From G963663615 sp963663615 (GTDB lineage Bacteria; Bacteroidota; Ignavibacteria; Ignavibacteriales; Melioribacteraceae): 64,000 bases of DNA. Below, one piece after another: positions 17,311 to 26,515 of the stretch (positions are counted from its first letter, which is position 1; each line of letters opens with the position of its first letter). The stretch covers positions 2,976,001-3,040,000 of the forward strand of contig OY760517.1 of assembly GCA_963663615.1 (NCBI GenBank), written 5' to 3'. The notes beneath the pieces were generated by a model. It was not told where the DNA came from. It made no database searches and saw only the letters and a list, made by a program, of their open reading frames with translations. Both the position numbers and the translations under genes were made by a program.

Positions 17311-19056
17311 TCAGGAATTGCCACTATCTCCGGCTGGTTTATTTCCCTGGTTACCGCCTTTATTCTGGCTTCCTCCGCGATTCGGATTATTACCGCCACC
17401 CCGGCTTGAGTTTGGTCTTCTCCTGTTACCCTGGTTACCACCACGTTTCATATCAAAATGGCGTTTACGTGCATTATATTTACGACTACCGGGAGTAATC
17501 TTCTGTGGGTCCTGCTTTGGTTTCTCGCGCACATATTCAGGTAATGGAGTAAGCAACTCTTCATCAGGATAATCATATTCAAAAGTATTACCAATATATT
17601 TTTCAATAGCTGGAATAAAGAACGAATCAGCTTCACTGGCAAAACTAACCGAAGTACCTTCAGCACCAGCACGTCCCGTTCTACCAATACGGTGAACGTA
17701 ATCCTCTGCATCTTCGGGAAGTGAGTAGTTAATAACATGCGTAACACCATCAATATGCAAGCCACGACTTGCAACATCAGTAGCAACCAATACCTGAATC
17801 TTGCCATCCTTAAAATCCTGCAAGGTTCTAATTCGCTTATTCTGTGCAATATCACCCGAAATCAACTGGGTTTCAATTCCATGTCGGTAAAGTTCCTCGT
17901 CAATTTTTTTACAAACATCACGGCGATTGGCAAAAACAATCACCTTATCGAGTTTACGTTTTGTAAGCAAATTATAAAGAATAATCATTTTTTCTTCATC
18001 AGTTGCCAGGAATGTTTTTTGATCAACAGTTTTAACAGCTACACTTTCGGGTTCAATATTTATTTCAACGGCATCACGCGTCCAAGATGCGGCAAGCCTC
18101 ATAACAGCCGTACTAAAGGTAGCACTAAACAACATGGTGTGACGATCTTTTTTATTTGGTGTACTAAGTACAATCTTTCTCATATCCGGAATAAAACCCA
18201 TATCGAGCATACGATCAGCTTCATCAATAACAAGAATCTCTACCCTGGAAAGATTAAGAGCCTTGTTTTTGCTAAAATCAAGCAGGCGACCCGGAGTAGC
18301 AAATACAATATCAACTTCCTTGTTGCGGAACTGTGTAAGCTGCTTTTTGTAATCCATACCACCAAACACAGCCACCATGTTTAGCCCAAGGTACTTGCCA
18401 ATGGATTCAGCATCCCTGGTAATCTGGATAACCAGTTCGCGTGTAGGTGCCACAACAAGAGCACGAGGTGAGGCTACCGGTCTTTCCGGTGCTGGATTAT
18501 TTTGCAACCTGTTAAACACAGCAATAAGGAACGCTGCTGTTTTACCAGTACCTGTTTGTGCCTGCCCTATTGCATCTTTACCCTGAATACAGTGCGGAAG
18601 TATTTCGCCCTGAATTGGTGTACAGAATTCAAATCCGGTTTCATGAATAGCTTGCATTAGCTCTTCGCTTAATCCAAGATCATGGAAACGGACTTTACCT
18701 TCAACCGGCTCAACCTTAAAATCTTCAGGTTTCCACGGAGGACGCTTTACAACCGGTTTTGGCTGGGGTTTTGGTTGCGGCTTTGGTTTTGGTTCAGTTT
18801 CTGTTTCTACCTGCGGTTTAGTTTCTGGCTTATTCTCAGCCCCATTTCCCTTTTCAGGTCTTTGTTTTTTACTTTTCGTTCTTTCTGTCTGACTTTTAGT
18901 TTTTTTATCAGCTTTCTTAAGAATAAGCTTTTTCTTTCTTTTTGGAGTAGTATCACTACTTTTTTTATTTTTTTTATTTTGTTTTTTTACCTTCGATTTC
19001 TTTGTTCTGGTATTCGTAAACAAACTAAAAATATAATCAACTATATCTCTAAACAA
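17311..19056 (-). CDS. DEAD-box RNA helicase (RhlB/RhlE-like)
   Basis: This ATP-dependent RNA helicase (581 aa) probably remodels ribosomal or mRNA structure. All core motifs are present: Q motif FHDLGLSE...FEFCTPIQ, motif I AQTGTGKTAA, Ia PTRELVIQ, DEAD in VIDEADRMLDMGF, SAT in LFSATF, and the C-terminal IVFANRR, ATDVASRGLH and HRIGRTGRAG. The core is flanked by a basic, Lys/Pro-rich N-terminal tail (about 125 residues with a PKPKPQPKPQ run) and an Arg/Gly/Asn-rich C-terminal tail, both RNA-binding and probably disordered. The first in-frame ATG comes only at about residue 134, inside the core, so the start is non-ATG; TTG at 19056 with a weak AGG upstream fits best. gldC lies 57 bp upstream on the same strand. 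Confidence 0.93.
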   Translation of the reverse strand: MFRDIVDYIFSLFTNTRTKKSKVKKQNKKNKKSSDTTPKRKKKLILKKADKKTKSQTERTKSKKQRPEKGNGAENKPETKPQVETETEPKPKPQPKPQPKPVVKRPPWKPEDFKVEPVEGKVRFHDLGLSEELMQAIHETGFEFCTPIQGEILPHCIQGKDAIGQAQTGTGKTAAFLIAVFNRLQNNPAPERPVASPRALVVAPTRELVIQITRDAESIGKYLGLNMVAVFGGMDYKKQLTQFRNKEVDIVFATPGRLLDFSKNKALNLSRVEILVIDEADRMLDMGFIPDMRKIVLSTPNKKDRHTMLFSATFSTAVMRLAASWTRDAVEINIEPESVAVKTVDQKTFLATDEEKMIILYNLLTKRKLDKVIVFANRRDVCKKIDEELYRHGIETQLISGDIAQNKRIRTLQDFKDGKIQVLVATDVASRGLHIDGVTHVINYSLPEDAEDYVHRIGRTGRAGAEGTSVSFASEADSFFIPAIEKYIGNTFEYDYPDEELLTPLPEYVREKPKQDPQKITPGSRKYNARKRHFDMKRGGNQGNRRRPNSSRGGGNNPNRGGSQNKGGNQGNKPAGDSGNS

Positions 19057-19113
19057 AATTTTACCTGTATATAATTATAGAATCGTATTACAAAGATAAC
19101 GAAATAAATTTTA

Positions 19114-19464
19114 TTAACCTTGCGATGAATCGTTATTCTTTATTAGGTCAAGTTTTTTACCAAATTCAAGGCTAAATTCCTTAATAATATTTGCAGCATC
19201 CGCATTATTTGTTGCCTTGTAATAAGTATCAGCCATCTTCTGGAATATCTGAAAGTATAAAATGTTCATATCTTCAACAACCATTTCCCTTGTCCACAGA
19301 TCAATTGCCAACGTATTTCGTTCCTTTTTATCCCACATGGAAAGTAACATTGCTTCTGCTTTCTGCTGGCTTCCTGATACATCATCGGCACTCCAACTTA
19401 TTTCTTCAGGAAAATTTTGTTCATCAAGCTTTACATTAATGTGTATTTCTGCTTCTCTACTCAA
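19114..19464 (-). CDS. gldC: GldC-like gliding motility / T9SS-associated protein
   Basis: The protein matches GldC of Bacteroidota: EIHINVKLDEQNFPEEISWSA, then a helix with AEAMLLSMWDKKERNTLAIDLW and TREMVVEDM, then FQKMADTYYKATNN and a final helix with EFGKKLDLI. GldC is a small cytoplasmic protein that supports gliding and is linked to the type IX secretion machinery. The frame is open from TTG at 19488, but TTG at 19464 (116 aa) has AAGGAT at the right distance and gives the family-like N-terminus. There is no in-frame ATG near either. Presence of gldC agrees with the T9SS cargo genes at 11196 and 21305. Confidence 0.85.
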   Translation of the reverse strand: MSREAEIHINVKLDEQNFPEEISWSADDVSGSQQKAEAMLLSMWDKKERNTLAIDLWTREMVVEDMNILYFQIFQKMADTYYKATNNADAANIIKEFSLEFGKKLDLIKNNDSSQG

Positions 19465-19570
19465 TTTTTTATCCTTATTTCTTATCAATATTCTTATTTT
19501 AATACATCGAAAAACCAGTACATAAATTAACCATAATCTATAACAAAGTTAAATTTGCACAGAGGTAAAA

Positions 19571-21214
19571 ATGAAAAAACTTTTTGGGGCGGTTCTTGTT
19601 TTGCTACTTACGGTAACCGCATGTAAACAAAACACTGATACAGGAAACAATATGCTTGATAAAAAAATTGCACAATTTGCAAAAACCGAATTAAAATATG
19701 ACGAATCACTGCTTGATGAAAGACAACAAGTGGTTGTTGATAAACTTTACGAAGCTGCTGTTTTAATGGACGAACTATTCGAAGATCAGGTTTATTCAAA
19801 AAATGCAGAAATAAGAAAAGAGCTTGAAGCTAAAGGTGATGCCAAAACTCTTGAATATTTCAATATAATGGTTGGTCCATTTGACAGGTTAGACCACGAT
19901 AAACCGTTTTATGGTAATGCAACCAAACCCGAAGGAGCCAATTTTTATCCTGAAGATATGACAAAAGAAGAGTTTGCTGCTCATATTAAGGCTCATCCTG
20001 AAGATGAAAAAGCTTTTACCAGTGAGTTTACTGTAATACGCAGAGATAAGGAAGGCAAACTTATTGCGATTCCTTACAGTGAATATTACAAGGAAAAATT
20101 AACAAAAGCGGCTAATCTACTCAGGGAAGCTGCCGAATATGCAGATAACAAAACACTTAAGGATTATCTTGTAAAACGTGCTGATGCATTCCTTTCAAAT
20201 GATTATTATGAAAGTGATATGGCTTGGATGGATTTAAAAGACCATACAATTGAAGTTGTAATTGGTCCTTATGAAGTTTATGAAGATGGAATGTTTAACT
20301 ATAAAGCTGCTTTCGAGTGCTTTCTTACTCTTGTAGATCCTGCTGAAAGCCAGAAACTAGCCAAGTTTGCCAGCTATCTTGTTGATATGGAAAAACACCT
20401 TCCAATACCTGATGAACATAAAAACTTTAACAGGGGAAGTGAATCACCAATAATGGTTGTTCAGGAAGTATTTGGTGCTGGTGATACTAAAGCGGGTGTT
20501 CAAACTCTTGCCTTTAACCTACCAAATGACGAGAGAGTAAGAGAAGCAAAAGGTTCAAAAAAGGTAATGATTAAAAATATGCATGAAGCAAAGTTTGAAA
20601 AGCTGCTTATGCCTATTGCAAAAGTTGTACTTGATGAAAGTCAGTTGCAGTACGTTACATTTGATGGTTTCTTCAATCACACGCTAATGCATGAAATGTC
20701 CCATGGTATTGGACCCGGAAAAATTAAGCTAAACGGTAAGGATACCGAAGTTAAAAAAGAGCTTAAGGAAACTTACTCAACTATTGAAGAATGTAAAGCA
20801 GATATTCTTGGCATGTTCAACAACAACTTTATGATTGAAAAAGGCGTCTATGCTCCTGAAAGCGAAAAAACAATTTGGGCTACTTTCCTTGCCGGTGTAT
20901 TCCGCTCGGTAAGATTTGGTATCGGTGAAGCTCATGGTGGTGGTACTGCAATTATTTACAACTACCTGCTTGAACATGGTGCTTACGAATATGATGAAAA
21001 GACAGAAAGAGTTAAAGTGAATTTCGAAAAAGCTTATCCTGTGCTTAAATCTCTTGCCCACGAAATTCTTATGATTCAGGCAAAAGGCGACTATCAGGGT
21101 GCTAAAGATATGATTGCAAAATATGCTGTAAATTCCCCATCAATGGTAACGCTTATCAAAAAACTTGAACATCTGCCTGTTGATATAAAACCTGAATTTG
21201 CAATCGAAAAATAA
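19571..21214 (+). CDS. M49-like zinc dipeptidyl-peptidase lipoprotein
   Basis: The 547-residue protein is a dipeptidyl-peptidase III-like (M49 superfamily) metallopeptidase. An N-terminal lipoprotein signal (LLLTVTAC, Cys 18) puts it in the cell envelope. The zinc site reads HEMSHG at about residue 378, followed by EECKAD near 409 for the third ligand. This is the short HExxH form, not the HEXXGH of eukaryotic DPP III. Conserved family stretches include NIMVGPFDRLD, IEVVIGPYEVYEDG and FGIGEAHGGG. Its likely job is to trim periplasmic or surface peptides. It is divergent from gldC and seems monocistronic, ending before the hairpin at 21224-21254. Confidence 0.88.
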   Translation: MKKLFGAVLVLLLTVTACKQNTDTGNNMLDKKIAQFAKTELKYDESLLDERQQVVVDKLYEAAVLMDELFEDQVYSKNAEIRKELEAKGDAKTLEYFNIMVGPFDRLDHDKPFYGNATKPEGANFYPEDMTKEEFAAHIKAHPEDEKAFTSEFTVIRRDKEGKLIAIPYSEYYKEKLTKAANLLREAAEYADNKTLKDYLVKRADAFLSNDYYESDMAWMDLKDHTIEVVIGPYEVYEDGMFNYKAAFECFLTLVDPAESQKLAKFASYLVDMEKHLPIPDEHKNFNRGSESPIMVVQEVFGAGDTKAGVQTLAFNLPNDERVREAKGSKKVMIKNMHEAKFEKLLMPIAKVVLDESQLQYVTFDGFFNHTLMHEMSHGIGPGKIKLNGKDTEVKKELKETYSTIEECKADILGMFNNNFMIEKGVYAPESEKTIWATFLAGVFRSVRFGIGEAHGGGTAIIYNYLLEHGAYEYDEKTERVKVNFEKAYPVLKSLAHEILMIQAKGDYQGAKDMIAKYAVNSPSMVTLIKKLEHLPVDIKPEFAIEK

Positions 21215-21223
21215 TCATTTATT

Positions 21224-21254
21224 TGCCTGTCATTTTCTTTGGAAATGACAGGCA
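21224..21254. terminator. Inverted repeat after the M49 gene
   Basis: TGCCTGTCATTT and AAATGACAGGCA form a perfect 12-bp stem with a 7-nt loop, 10 bp after the stop. A T-rich stretch follows but the T run is not immediate, so it is a probable, not certain, terminator. Confidence 0.6.
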
Positions 21255-21304
21255 GCACTATTTTTAATTTTATATTTGCTTTCATTATACAAACTTAAAA
21301 TTAA

Positions 21305-21913
21305 CAAGTAGGATACAAAAACGATGGTAATGCTAACCTAACAGAAAATTATATTTTCTCAGAATATATACTAAATTTATCAGTTAACGATTTAAATAAT
21401 GATAGTGAAGATGATTTTTTTATTCTGACTTACGATGATCTTTTCTGGATTGAAAACACAGGCAATAACACATTTTCCGAAGCAACCGAAATAAGCGGCG
21501 TTAACATAAACCCATATGATGAAATCATCAGCCTTGCCTACATGGATGATGATGATAAAATTGATTTGGTAATTCACGGTGGAAGTAAAATATCATGGTG
21601 CAAAAACATTAGCAATATTTCTGATGTTGATAACGATATAAACGAAAATATTAGTTTTGCCCTTGAACAGAATTACCCGAATCCCTTTAACCCAACAACA
21701 AATATATCATTTTCTTTACCAAATAGTTCCGATGTTAAAATCGTAATATTCAATACGCTTGGTGAAGTTGTAAATACAATTAACAAAAATGACTTAACCA
21801 AAGGAACTTATGCAATTAAATTTTCAGCAAATAATCTTTCAACAGGGTGCTATTTTTATAAACTTGAAGCAGGTAATAATATAAGTACTAGAAAGATGTT
21901 GCTAATCAAATAA
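21305..21913 (+). pseudogene. Decapitated VCBS/FG-GAP T9SS cargo gene
   Basis: An open frame of 203 codons has no usable start: it begins after a TAA at 21302-21304, and its first ATG (21542) lies inside the domain. The codons before that ATG clearly belong to the protein (GYKNDGNANLTENYIFSEY, then VNDLNNDSEDDFFILTYDD and FWIENTGNNTF), which is the VCBS/FG-GAP repeat pattern. The 3' end is an intact T9SS sorting domain (LEQNYPNPFNPTTNISFSLP ... STRKMLLIK). This is therefore the tail of a secreted cargo protein that lost its signal peptide and most repeats, so it should not be exported. A short cytoplasmic product from ATG 21542 cannot be excluded. Confidence 0.75.
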
Positions 21914-22066
21914 AATTATTACTTAAACAGCTATTATACCATTCACTTTTGTTATTTATGAAAAAAATAATTAACGTTAATGCAGAATCACTAAAATATT
22001 TGTAAGAAATATATCACCTATTTTCGCTGCGTAAAAGATTTTACTTATTAGACCGGAATAAATTTG

Positions 22067-23011
22067 ATGAAAAAGTATTTAATCGGATTTGTAATTATTG
22101 TTGTTATAGTTTTAGGACTAAAGGTTTATAAAAATTTGCAGGAAACAACAAAATATGAACCTTATTCACCACCTGAAGAAATTGTATATACCGAAGCCCC
22201 CTACCCTAATTCATTGGGATTTGATTTGATGAAAGTCCCCGCTGGTCCGTTTAGGTTTGGTCAGTTCAACAAAAAGGAAGTATTAGATTACGATTACGGT
22301 ATTATGCGAAACCTCGTTACAAATGAACAATTCCTTAAGTTTATTAATGATGCCCTGGTAAAAAATTATGTTATGGTTAAGGATACCGGTCTCGTACTAA
22401 CCGACAAAAATTGGTTGAAGATATACACTCTAAATGGTAAGGGAAGAATTAAATATAATAACGGTAAATTTAGTATCGAAAAAGGTTATGAAAATCATCC
22501 GGTAGTTGAAGTAACTTGCAAAGGTGCGGAAGTTTTTGCCGAATACTACGGCATGAGATTACCTACTGAAAAAGAGTGGGAAAAAGCTGCAAGAGGTAAT
22601 ACAGGAAATACCTATCCCTGGGATAACGAAATTGATGGCAGCTATGCAAACTACCTAAAAAGCACAGATTTCAGAAAGCCGGGCACCACACCAGTAGGAT
22701 ATTATAATGGTAGCACATACGAAATTGGTGAAGATGTTGGTAAATCCTTCATGCTCCAGACAAAAGATGCAAAATCACCACTTGGCTGCTATGATATGTG
22801 TGGTAATGCATACGACTGGGTAGTGGTTGGTAAAAACATGCAGGGTACAACTATTTACGGGTTAAAGGGTGGAGGATGGAATTTTACATTAAAGTTTAAC
22901 CATCATAAAGCATGGTACACATGGAAACCATCACTACCCAAAACTACTACCTCTCCAAGCTGGGGTTTCCGTTGCGTATTGCAGAATAAACAGGATTTGC
23001 CAAAAGATTAG
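22067..23011 (+). CDS. Formylglycine-generating-enzyme-like (SUMF1 domain) membrane protein
   Basis: The 314-residue protein has an N-terminal membrane anchor (YLIGFVIIVVIVLGLKVY) followed by a SUMF1/FGE-sulfatase domain (about 50-310). Diagnostic stretches are LMKVPAGPFRFGQF, LVTNEQFLKFIN, VEVTCKGAEVFAEYYGMRLP, TEKEWEKAARGN, YDMCGNAYDWV and the end SWGFRCV. Members either oxidise a cysteine to formylglycine or, like GldJ/GldK of the T9SS core, have lost catalysis and are structural. It seems too short and too divergent for GldK. ATG 22067 is preferred over TTG 22064, with a GGA box upstream. The gene stands alone on the plus strand. Confidence 0.85.
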   Translation: MKKYLIGFVIIVVIVLGLKVYKNLQETTKYEPYSPPEEIVYTEAPYPNSLGFDLMKVPAGPFRFGQFNKKEVLDYDYGIMRNLVTNEQFLKFINDALVKNYVMVKDTGLVLTDKNWLKIYTLNGKGRIKYNNGKFSIEKGYENHPVVEVTCKGAEVFAEYYGMRLPTEKEWEKAARGNTGNTYPWDNEIDGSYANYLKSTDFRKPGTTPVGYYNGSTYEIGEDVGKSFMLQTKDAKSPLGCYDMCGNAYDWVVVGKNMQGTTIYGLKGGGWNFTLKFNHHKAWYTWKPSLPKTTTSPSWGFRCVLQNKQDLPKD

Positions 23012-23155
23012 ATCACTATAAATCTAATACTAATATAGTTCATCATTTTACTAATCACATCAAAATAAAGTTTGTGCAGGGGCAATTCATGTCATTGGAT
23101 TCTGATTTATCGGAAAATTGCCCTTACTAAAACTTATTGAGAGAAACACTACTAA

Positions 23156-24253
23156 TTACGGAGAATAATACTTCGAATTCCTAACAAACTGAAGTACCCA
23201 CTGGTTTTGCATACCCGGTGCGTCCTGCCTCATAACAAGGGGTGTATTATTTGCAAATGTTGAATCGGCAAGGGTTACAACCATACCGTTTACATTAAAT
23301 ATCTTGAACCTGTTGCCTTCAACATATTCAAAATAAAACCAGCAAGCCTCATCATCGTTCCCCTCTTCAAGTACAAGAGGTGTATTATTTTTGCGTTCGT
23401 TATAACTTACAGAAACAGCCGTATTAAGGTTGTATTTTGGAACGAATTTATATAACCTTCTTTTTTTATCCTTCTTGAGAACATAAATCCTGTCGTTACC
23501 AAAATCCTGAAGATGATTAATCTCCATTCTGGTACCATGCTTTAATAAACTGTCACTTGATGGTGTGTCCCAGAAGCCCTTGTTGTAATTGTTATCTGTA
23601 AATTTTTCAACAAGTGCCATTGCCGACTGAACATAAAATGTATCTTCAGGAACATCTATTTCGCTGTAATGCACCGAACCTAAGCCCCGCTTGGGTATAT
23701 ACGGTTCTTTTGTGTTGGCATCAAGCAATACCCACTTATTTAACTTACCTGGCTCATCCTCCCAAAATATGAGGTTTTTGCCATTTTCTGATAAATTATC
23801 CTCAATAGTTACGCACAATCCGTTTTTACTAACAATTTGAAATACACCCTTGCCAAGGTGACGGAAACGAAATTTTTGTCCCATGGAATTATTTCGTTTT
23901 TCGAGTCTTAAATCTGCACCATTTAAGCAGCCATTGTTGATTGCCGATGCACCGAGTGCAAAATTTTTCATGGGAACTATATTATACATATCGGCAGTGG
24001 AGCGGCGGGAAACTCTATAAACCTGATCACCCTCGCTATTTTCGTATTCCCAAATCTTCAAGTTCATACCATCTGAAAGCACATCCGGTTCACCGGGAAT
24101 ATCCCAATAACCACCATTATCTATTCCAAAATTGGCAGCAGATTGTATCAGATATTTTCCGGGTCTTATCTCAGCATTTTCCTGCTGGGCGTGTAGAGCG
24201 ATTGTAAATAAAAGAATAATACAGTTAGTTATAATAACATTAAAATTCTTCAT
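23156..24253 (-). CDS. Secreted ricin-type lectin-like protein
   Basis: The 365-residue protein has a signal peptide (residues 1-24, ending TIALHAQ) and two beta-trefoil lectin-like halves. Each begins with a GKYLIQSA / TFYVQSA strand and a GYWDIPG / GFWDTPS motif, and ends with the ricin-type W motif (NKWVL near 180, NQWVL near 352). Such domains bind carbohydrates at the cell surface. The two halves share about the same order of motifs, so the gene arose by internal duplication. ATG at 24253 is chosen over an upstream start at 24286 because AGGGAGCAGGA precedes it directly. No sorting domain is present, so it is periplasmic or secreted by another route. Confidence 0.75.
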   Translation of the reverse strand: MKNFNVIITNCIILLFTIALHAQQENAEIRPGKYLIQSAANFGIDNGGYWDIPGEPDVLSDGMNLKIWEYENSEGDQVYRVSRRSTADMYNIVPMKNFALGASAINNGCLNGADLRLEKRNNSMGQKFRFRHLGKGVFQIVSKNGLCVTIEDNLSENGKNLIFWEDEPGKLNKWVLLDANTKEPYIPKRGLGSVHYSEIDVPEDTFYVQSAMALVEKFTDNNYNKGFWDTPSSDSLLKHGTRMEINHLQDFGNDRIYVLKKDKKRRLYKFVPKYNLNTAVSVSYNERKNNTPLVLEEGNDDEACWFYFEYVEGNRFKIFNVNGMVVTLADSTFANNTPLVMRQDAPGMQNQWVLQFVRNSKYYSP

Positions 24254-24343
24254 TCCTGCTCCCTGAAAGTTTTCAGTAATGACCAAAAATGATAATACAA
24301 ATTTTCAGAATAAATTAACAGTAATTAGTAATTTATTTCAGCG

Positions 24344-24359
24344 GGAGAATATCCCGCCA
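24344..24359. repeat. Short dispersed hairpin (GCGGGAgaataTCCCGC)
   Basis: GCGGGA-gaata-TCCCGCC lies just past the rtcB stop. It belongs to the same small family as 16972-16991 and 38668-38687 (loop AATA, GGAG/CTCC stem). Confidence 0.55.
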
Positions 24360-24377
24360 GGAAATTAAAACTGAACA

Positions 24378-25832
24378 TTACCCTTTTATAACACCAACCG
24401 GTTTTAATCTGGCAACTTTGGTGCTGATACCTGCACCGTGCATTACATCAATTACGTTTGCAACATCCTTGTAGGCTTTTGGCATTTCTTCGGCTATTGT
24501 CTTTTTACCCTTTGCCTGCACAATAATACCCTTGTCCTTTAGTTCGCGGATAATATTTTTGCCATCCCCTGCACGTAATGCCTGGTGCCTGCTCATTACC
24601 CTGCCCGCTCCGTGGCATGAGCTGCCAAAAGTTTCTTCAAGCGATGCAGGTGCACCAACCGCAATAAACGAATATCTGCCCATATCGCCCGGTATCAATA
24701 CCGGCTGTCCGGAAACCTGATACTTCGCAGGCAAATCCTTGCTTCCCGCAGGAAATGCACGGGTTGCACCCTTACGGTGTACACAAACATTCTTGGGTTT
24801 ACCATCAATAATATGCTCCTCAATCTTGGCAATATTGTGGGCAACATCGTAAAGCAAATTAAAATTAAGTGCACTGTTACTAACCGAAAACGATTTTTTG
24901 AGTACCTGTTTCGTTAACCCCATAATAATCTGACGGTTATTCCAGGCAAAGTTGGCAGCACCTTTCATTGCAGCAAGATAACGTTGTCCCTCTTCTGAAT
25001 TAATTGGAGCACAAACAAGTTGCTTATCAGGTAAATTAAATCCAAATTTGGATTCGGTTTTAAGAAGCTCTTTTATATAATCTTCGCATACCTGATAACC
25101 TAAACCACGGGAACCTGTATGCACCTGCACAACCACCTGTCCCTTGAACAGACCAAAAGCATCGGCAGTTTTCTCATCAAAAATTTCGTCAACCACATCA
25201 ATTTCAAGGAAGTGATTACCCGAACCTAGAGTACCTGCCTGATCGAGTCCACGTTTGATTGCTTTTTCACTGATAAGGGAACTATCGGCACCCCTTAAGC
25301 AGCCGCTCTCTTCAGTAGTTTCCAAGTCAGACTCCGTTCCGTACCCATTCTCCACAGCCCATCCGGCACCTTTTTCCAGAATGTTTTTCACATCATCCGA
25401 ATCAAGTTTTTCAATAGCACCGCTGGCACCCACTCCCGTAGGAACAGCATCAAACAATGCTTCAACAGATTTTGTTATTTTATTAGCCACCTCGTGATAT
25501 TTTAATCCCGTTGTAGCAATTCTAACACCACAGTTTATATCATACCCAACACCACCGGGCGAAATAACACCAGTTTCGTAATCAGTAGCCGCAACACCAC
25601 CAATAGGGAAACCATACCCCCAGTGTATATCGGGCATTGCCAGGCTATATTTCTGGATACCGGGTAAATGTGCAACATTAACAACCTGTTTAACAGACTC
25701 ATCATATTGTAGGGTTTTATTTATCATTTCCTCATTTGTATAAATTCTGCCCGGTACAAGCATATCGCCATGTTTCGGAATCTCATACAAGTTATCGTGG
25801 ATCTTCTCTAATTCAATACCTTTAATTTTCAT
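24378..25832 (-). CDS. rtcB: RNA-splicing ligase RtcB
   Basis: RtcB joins 2',3'-cyclic phosphate and 5'-OH RNA ends using GTP, in tRNA splicing (archaea, animals) or RNA repair (bacteria). The 484-residue sequence has the active-site motifs: GGVGYDINCGVRIA (metal-binding Cys near residue 100), LGSGNHFLEID, VQVHTGSRGLG, the GMP-contacting HRKGATRAFPAG, and SSCHGAGRVMSR with the His that is guanylylated (near 408). The start at 25832 (MKIKGIELEKI) is chosen over 25859 because it has GAGAAAAAG directly upstream and sits after the archease stop. It is co-transcribed with archease and diverges from gatE-gatD. No rtcA or rtcR is seen nearby. Confidence 0.96.
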   Translation of the reverse strand: MKIKGIELEKIHDNLYEIPKHGDMLVPGRIYTNEEMINKTLQYDESVKQVVNVAHLPGIQKYSLAMPDIHWGYGFPIGGVAATDYETGVISPGGVGYDINCGVRIATTGLKYHEVANKITKSVEALFDAVPTGVGASGAIEKLDSDDVKNILEKGAGWAVENGYGTESDLETTEESGCLRGADSSLISEKAIKRGLDQAGTLGSGNHFLEIDVVDEIFDEKTADAFGLFKGQVVVQVHTGSRGLGYQVCEDYIKELLKTESKFGFNLPDKQLVCAPINSEEGQRYLAAMKGAANFAWNNRQIIMGLTKQVLKKSFSVSNSALNFNLLYDVAHNIAKIEEHIIDGKPKNVCVHRKGATRAFPAGSKDLPAKYQVSGQPVLIPGDMGRYSFIAVGAPASLEETFGSSCHGAGRVMSRHQALRAGDGKNIIRELKDKGIIVQAKGKKTIAEEMPKAYKDVANVIDVMHGAGISTKVARLKPVGVIKG

Positions 25833-25842
25833 CTTTTTCTCA

Positions 25843-26271
25843 CTAAATATCCAATACAATTACTGACTCAAAACCTGTTTCGGTCTGCTTAATTTCCAGA
25901 TCGTGGTAGGTAACAGCCTTAATCTCTTCCAATATTGATATATTTGCCTCATCGTATTGTGCAAAATCAACTTCACAAATCAAGTTGATTTTATCATTCT
26001 CAACATAAAGTTTAAGCGAATTTAGTTCATAGGGAATAATCTTTTCGGTTAGCATTTGAAAGTTAATTTGCGAGAGGAACTCAACAAGCAAAAAGTCCGC
26101 CCTGTCCTCATCAATAACAAATGTAACCCTTTTACACTCAGGTTCACCACTATACTCGGCAACCGCCTCCCTGAAACCGTAAAACGCATTAACGAACAAT
26201 TCATCCAGCTTGGCTCCATATACTTTCAAAGCTATATCAGCCGTGTGATCTATAAACTCATACTTCTTCAT
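25843..26271 (-). CDS. Archease, RtcB activator
   Basis: Archease speeds up guanylylation of RtcB and lets it turn over. The 142-residue protein (from ATG 26271, MKKYEFIDHTADIALKVYG) carries the conserved EFIDHTADIA box with the catalytic Asp. The C-terminal part reads KAVTYHDLEI followed by VIVLDI, also conserved metal-binding positions. An in-frame upstream start at 26304 would add 11 residues with no family match. It lies 10 bp before the rtcB ATG, in the usual archease-rtcB order. Confidence 0.93.
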   Translation of the reverse strand: MKKYEFIDHTADIALKVYGAKLDELFVNAFYGFREAVAEYSGEPECKRVTFVIDEDRADFLLVEFLSQINFQMLTEKIIPYELNSLKLYVENDKINLICEVDFAQYDEANISILEEIKAVTYHDLEIKQTETGFESVIVLDI

Positions 26272-26515
26272 AAATAATGCTCTTATAAATTCTTGTTTGC
26301 CCATCCTAATATATTATATTGGTAATAAATAATACAACCAAAAAGAGTACACAAACCATTTGCTAATTGTATTGAAACCTTAATGTTAACTATTTTGAAT
26401 GCTCACTGATTTTACTTGCCTTTTTTACCCCCACTGTTTATTTTCTTTCTTCCACTTAACATTTGTTTAACATACATGTTCCTTCCATCATTCTAAAAAT
26501 AAATACTGAAAAAAT
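26272..26515. other. Divergent promoter region archease / gatE
   Basis: 244 bp of AT-rich DNA separate the divergent archease-rtcB and gatE-gatD units. No clear operator or riboswitch is seen; the two promoters must lie here. Confidence 0.4.

Noticed and set aside
23075..23125. GGGGCAATT / AATTGCCC pair after the FGE-like gene
   Set aside because: The arms are short with a loop of about 30 bases; too weak to call a terminator, though it may be another degraded repeat.
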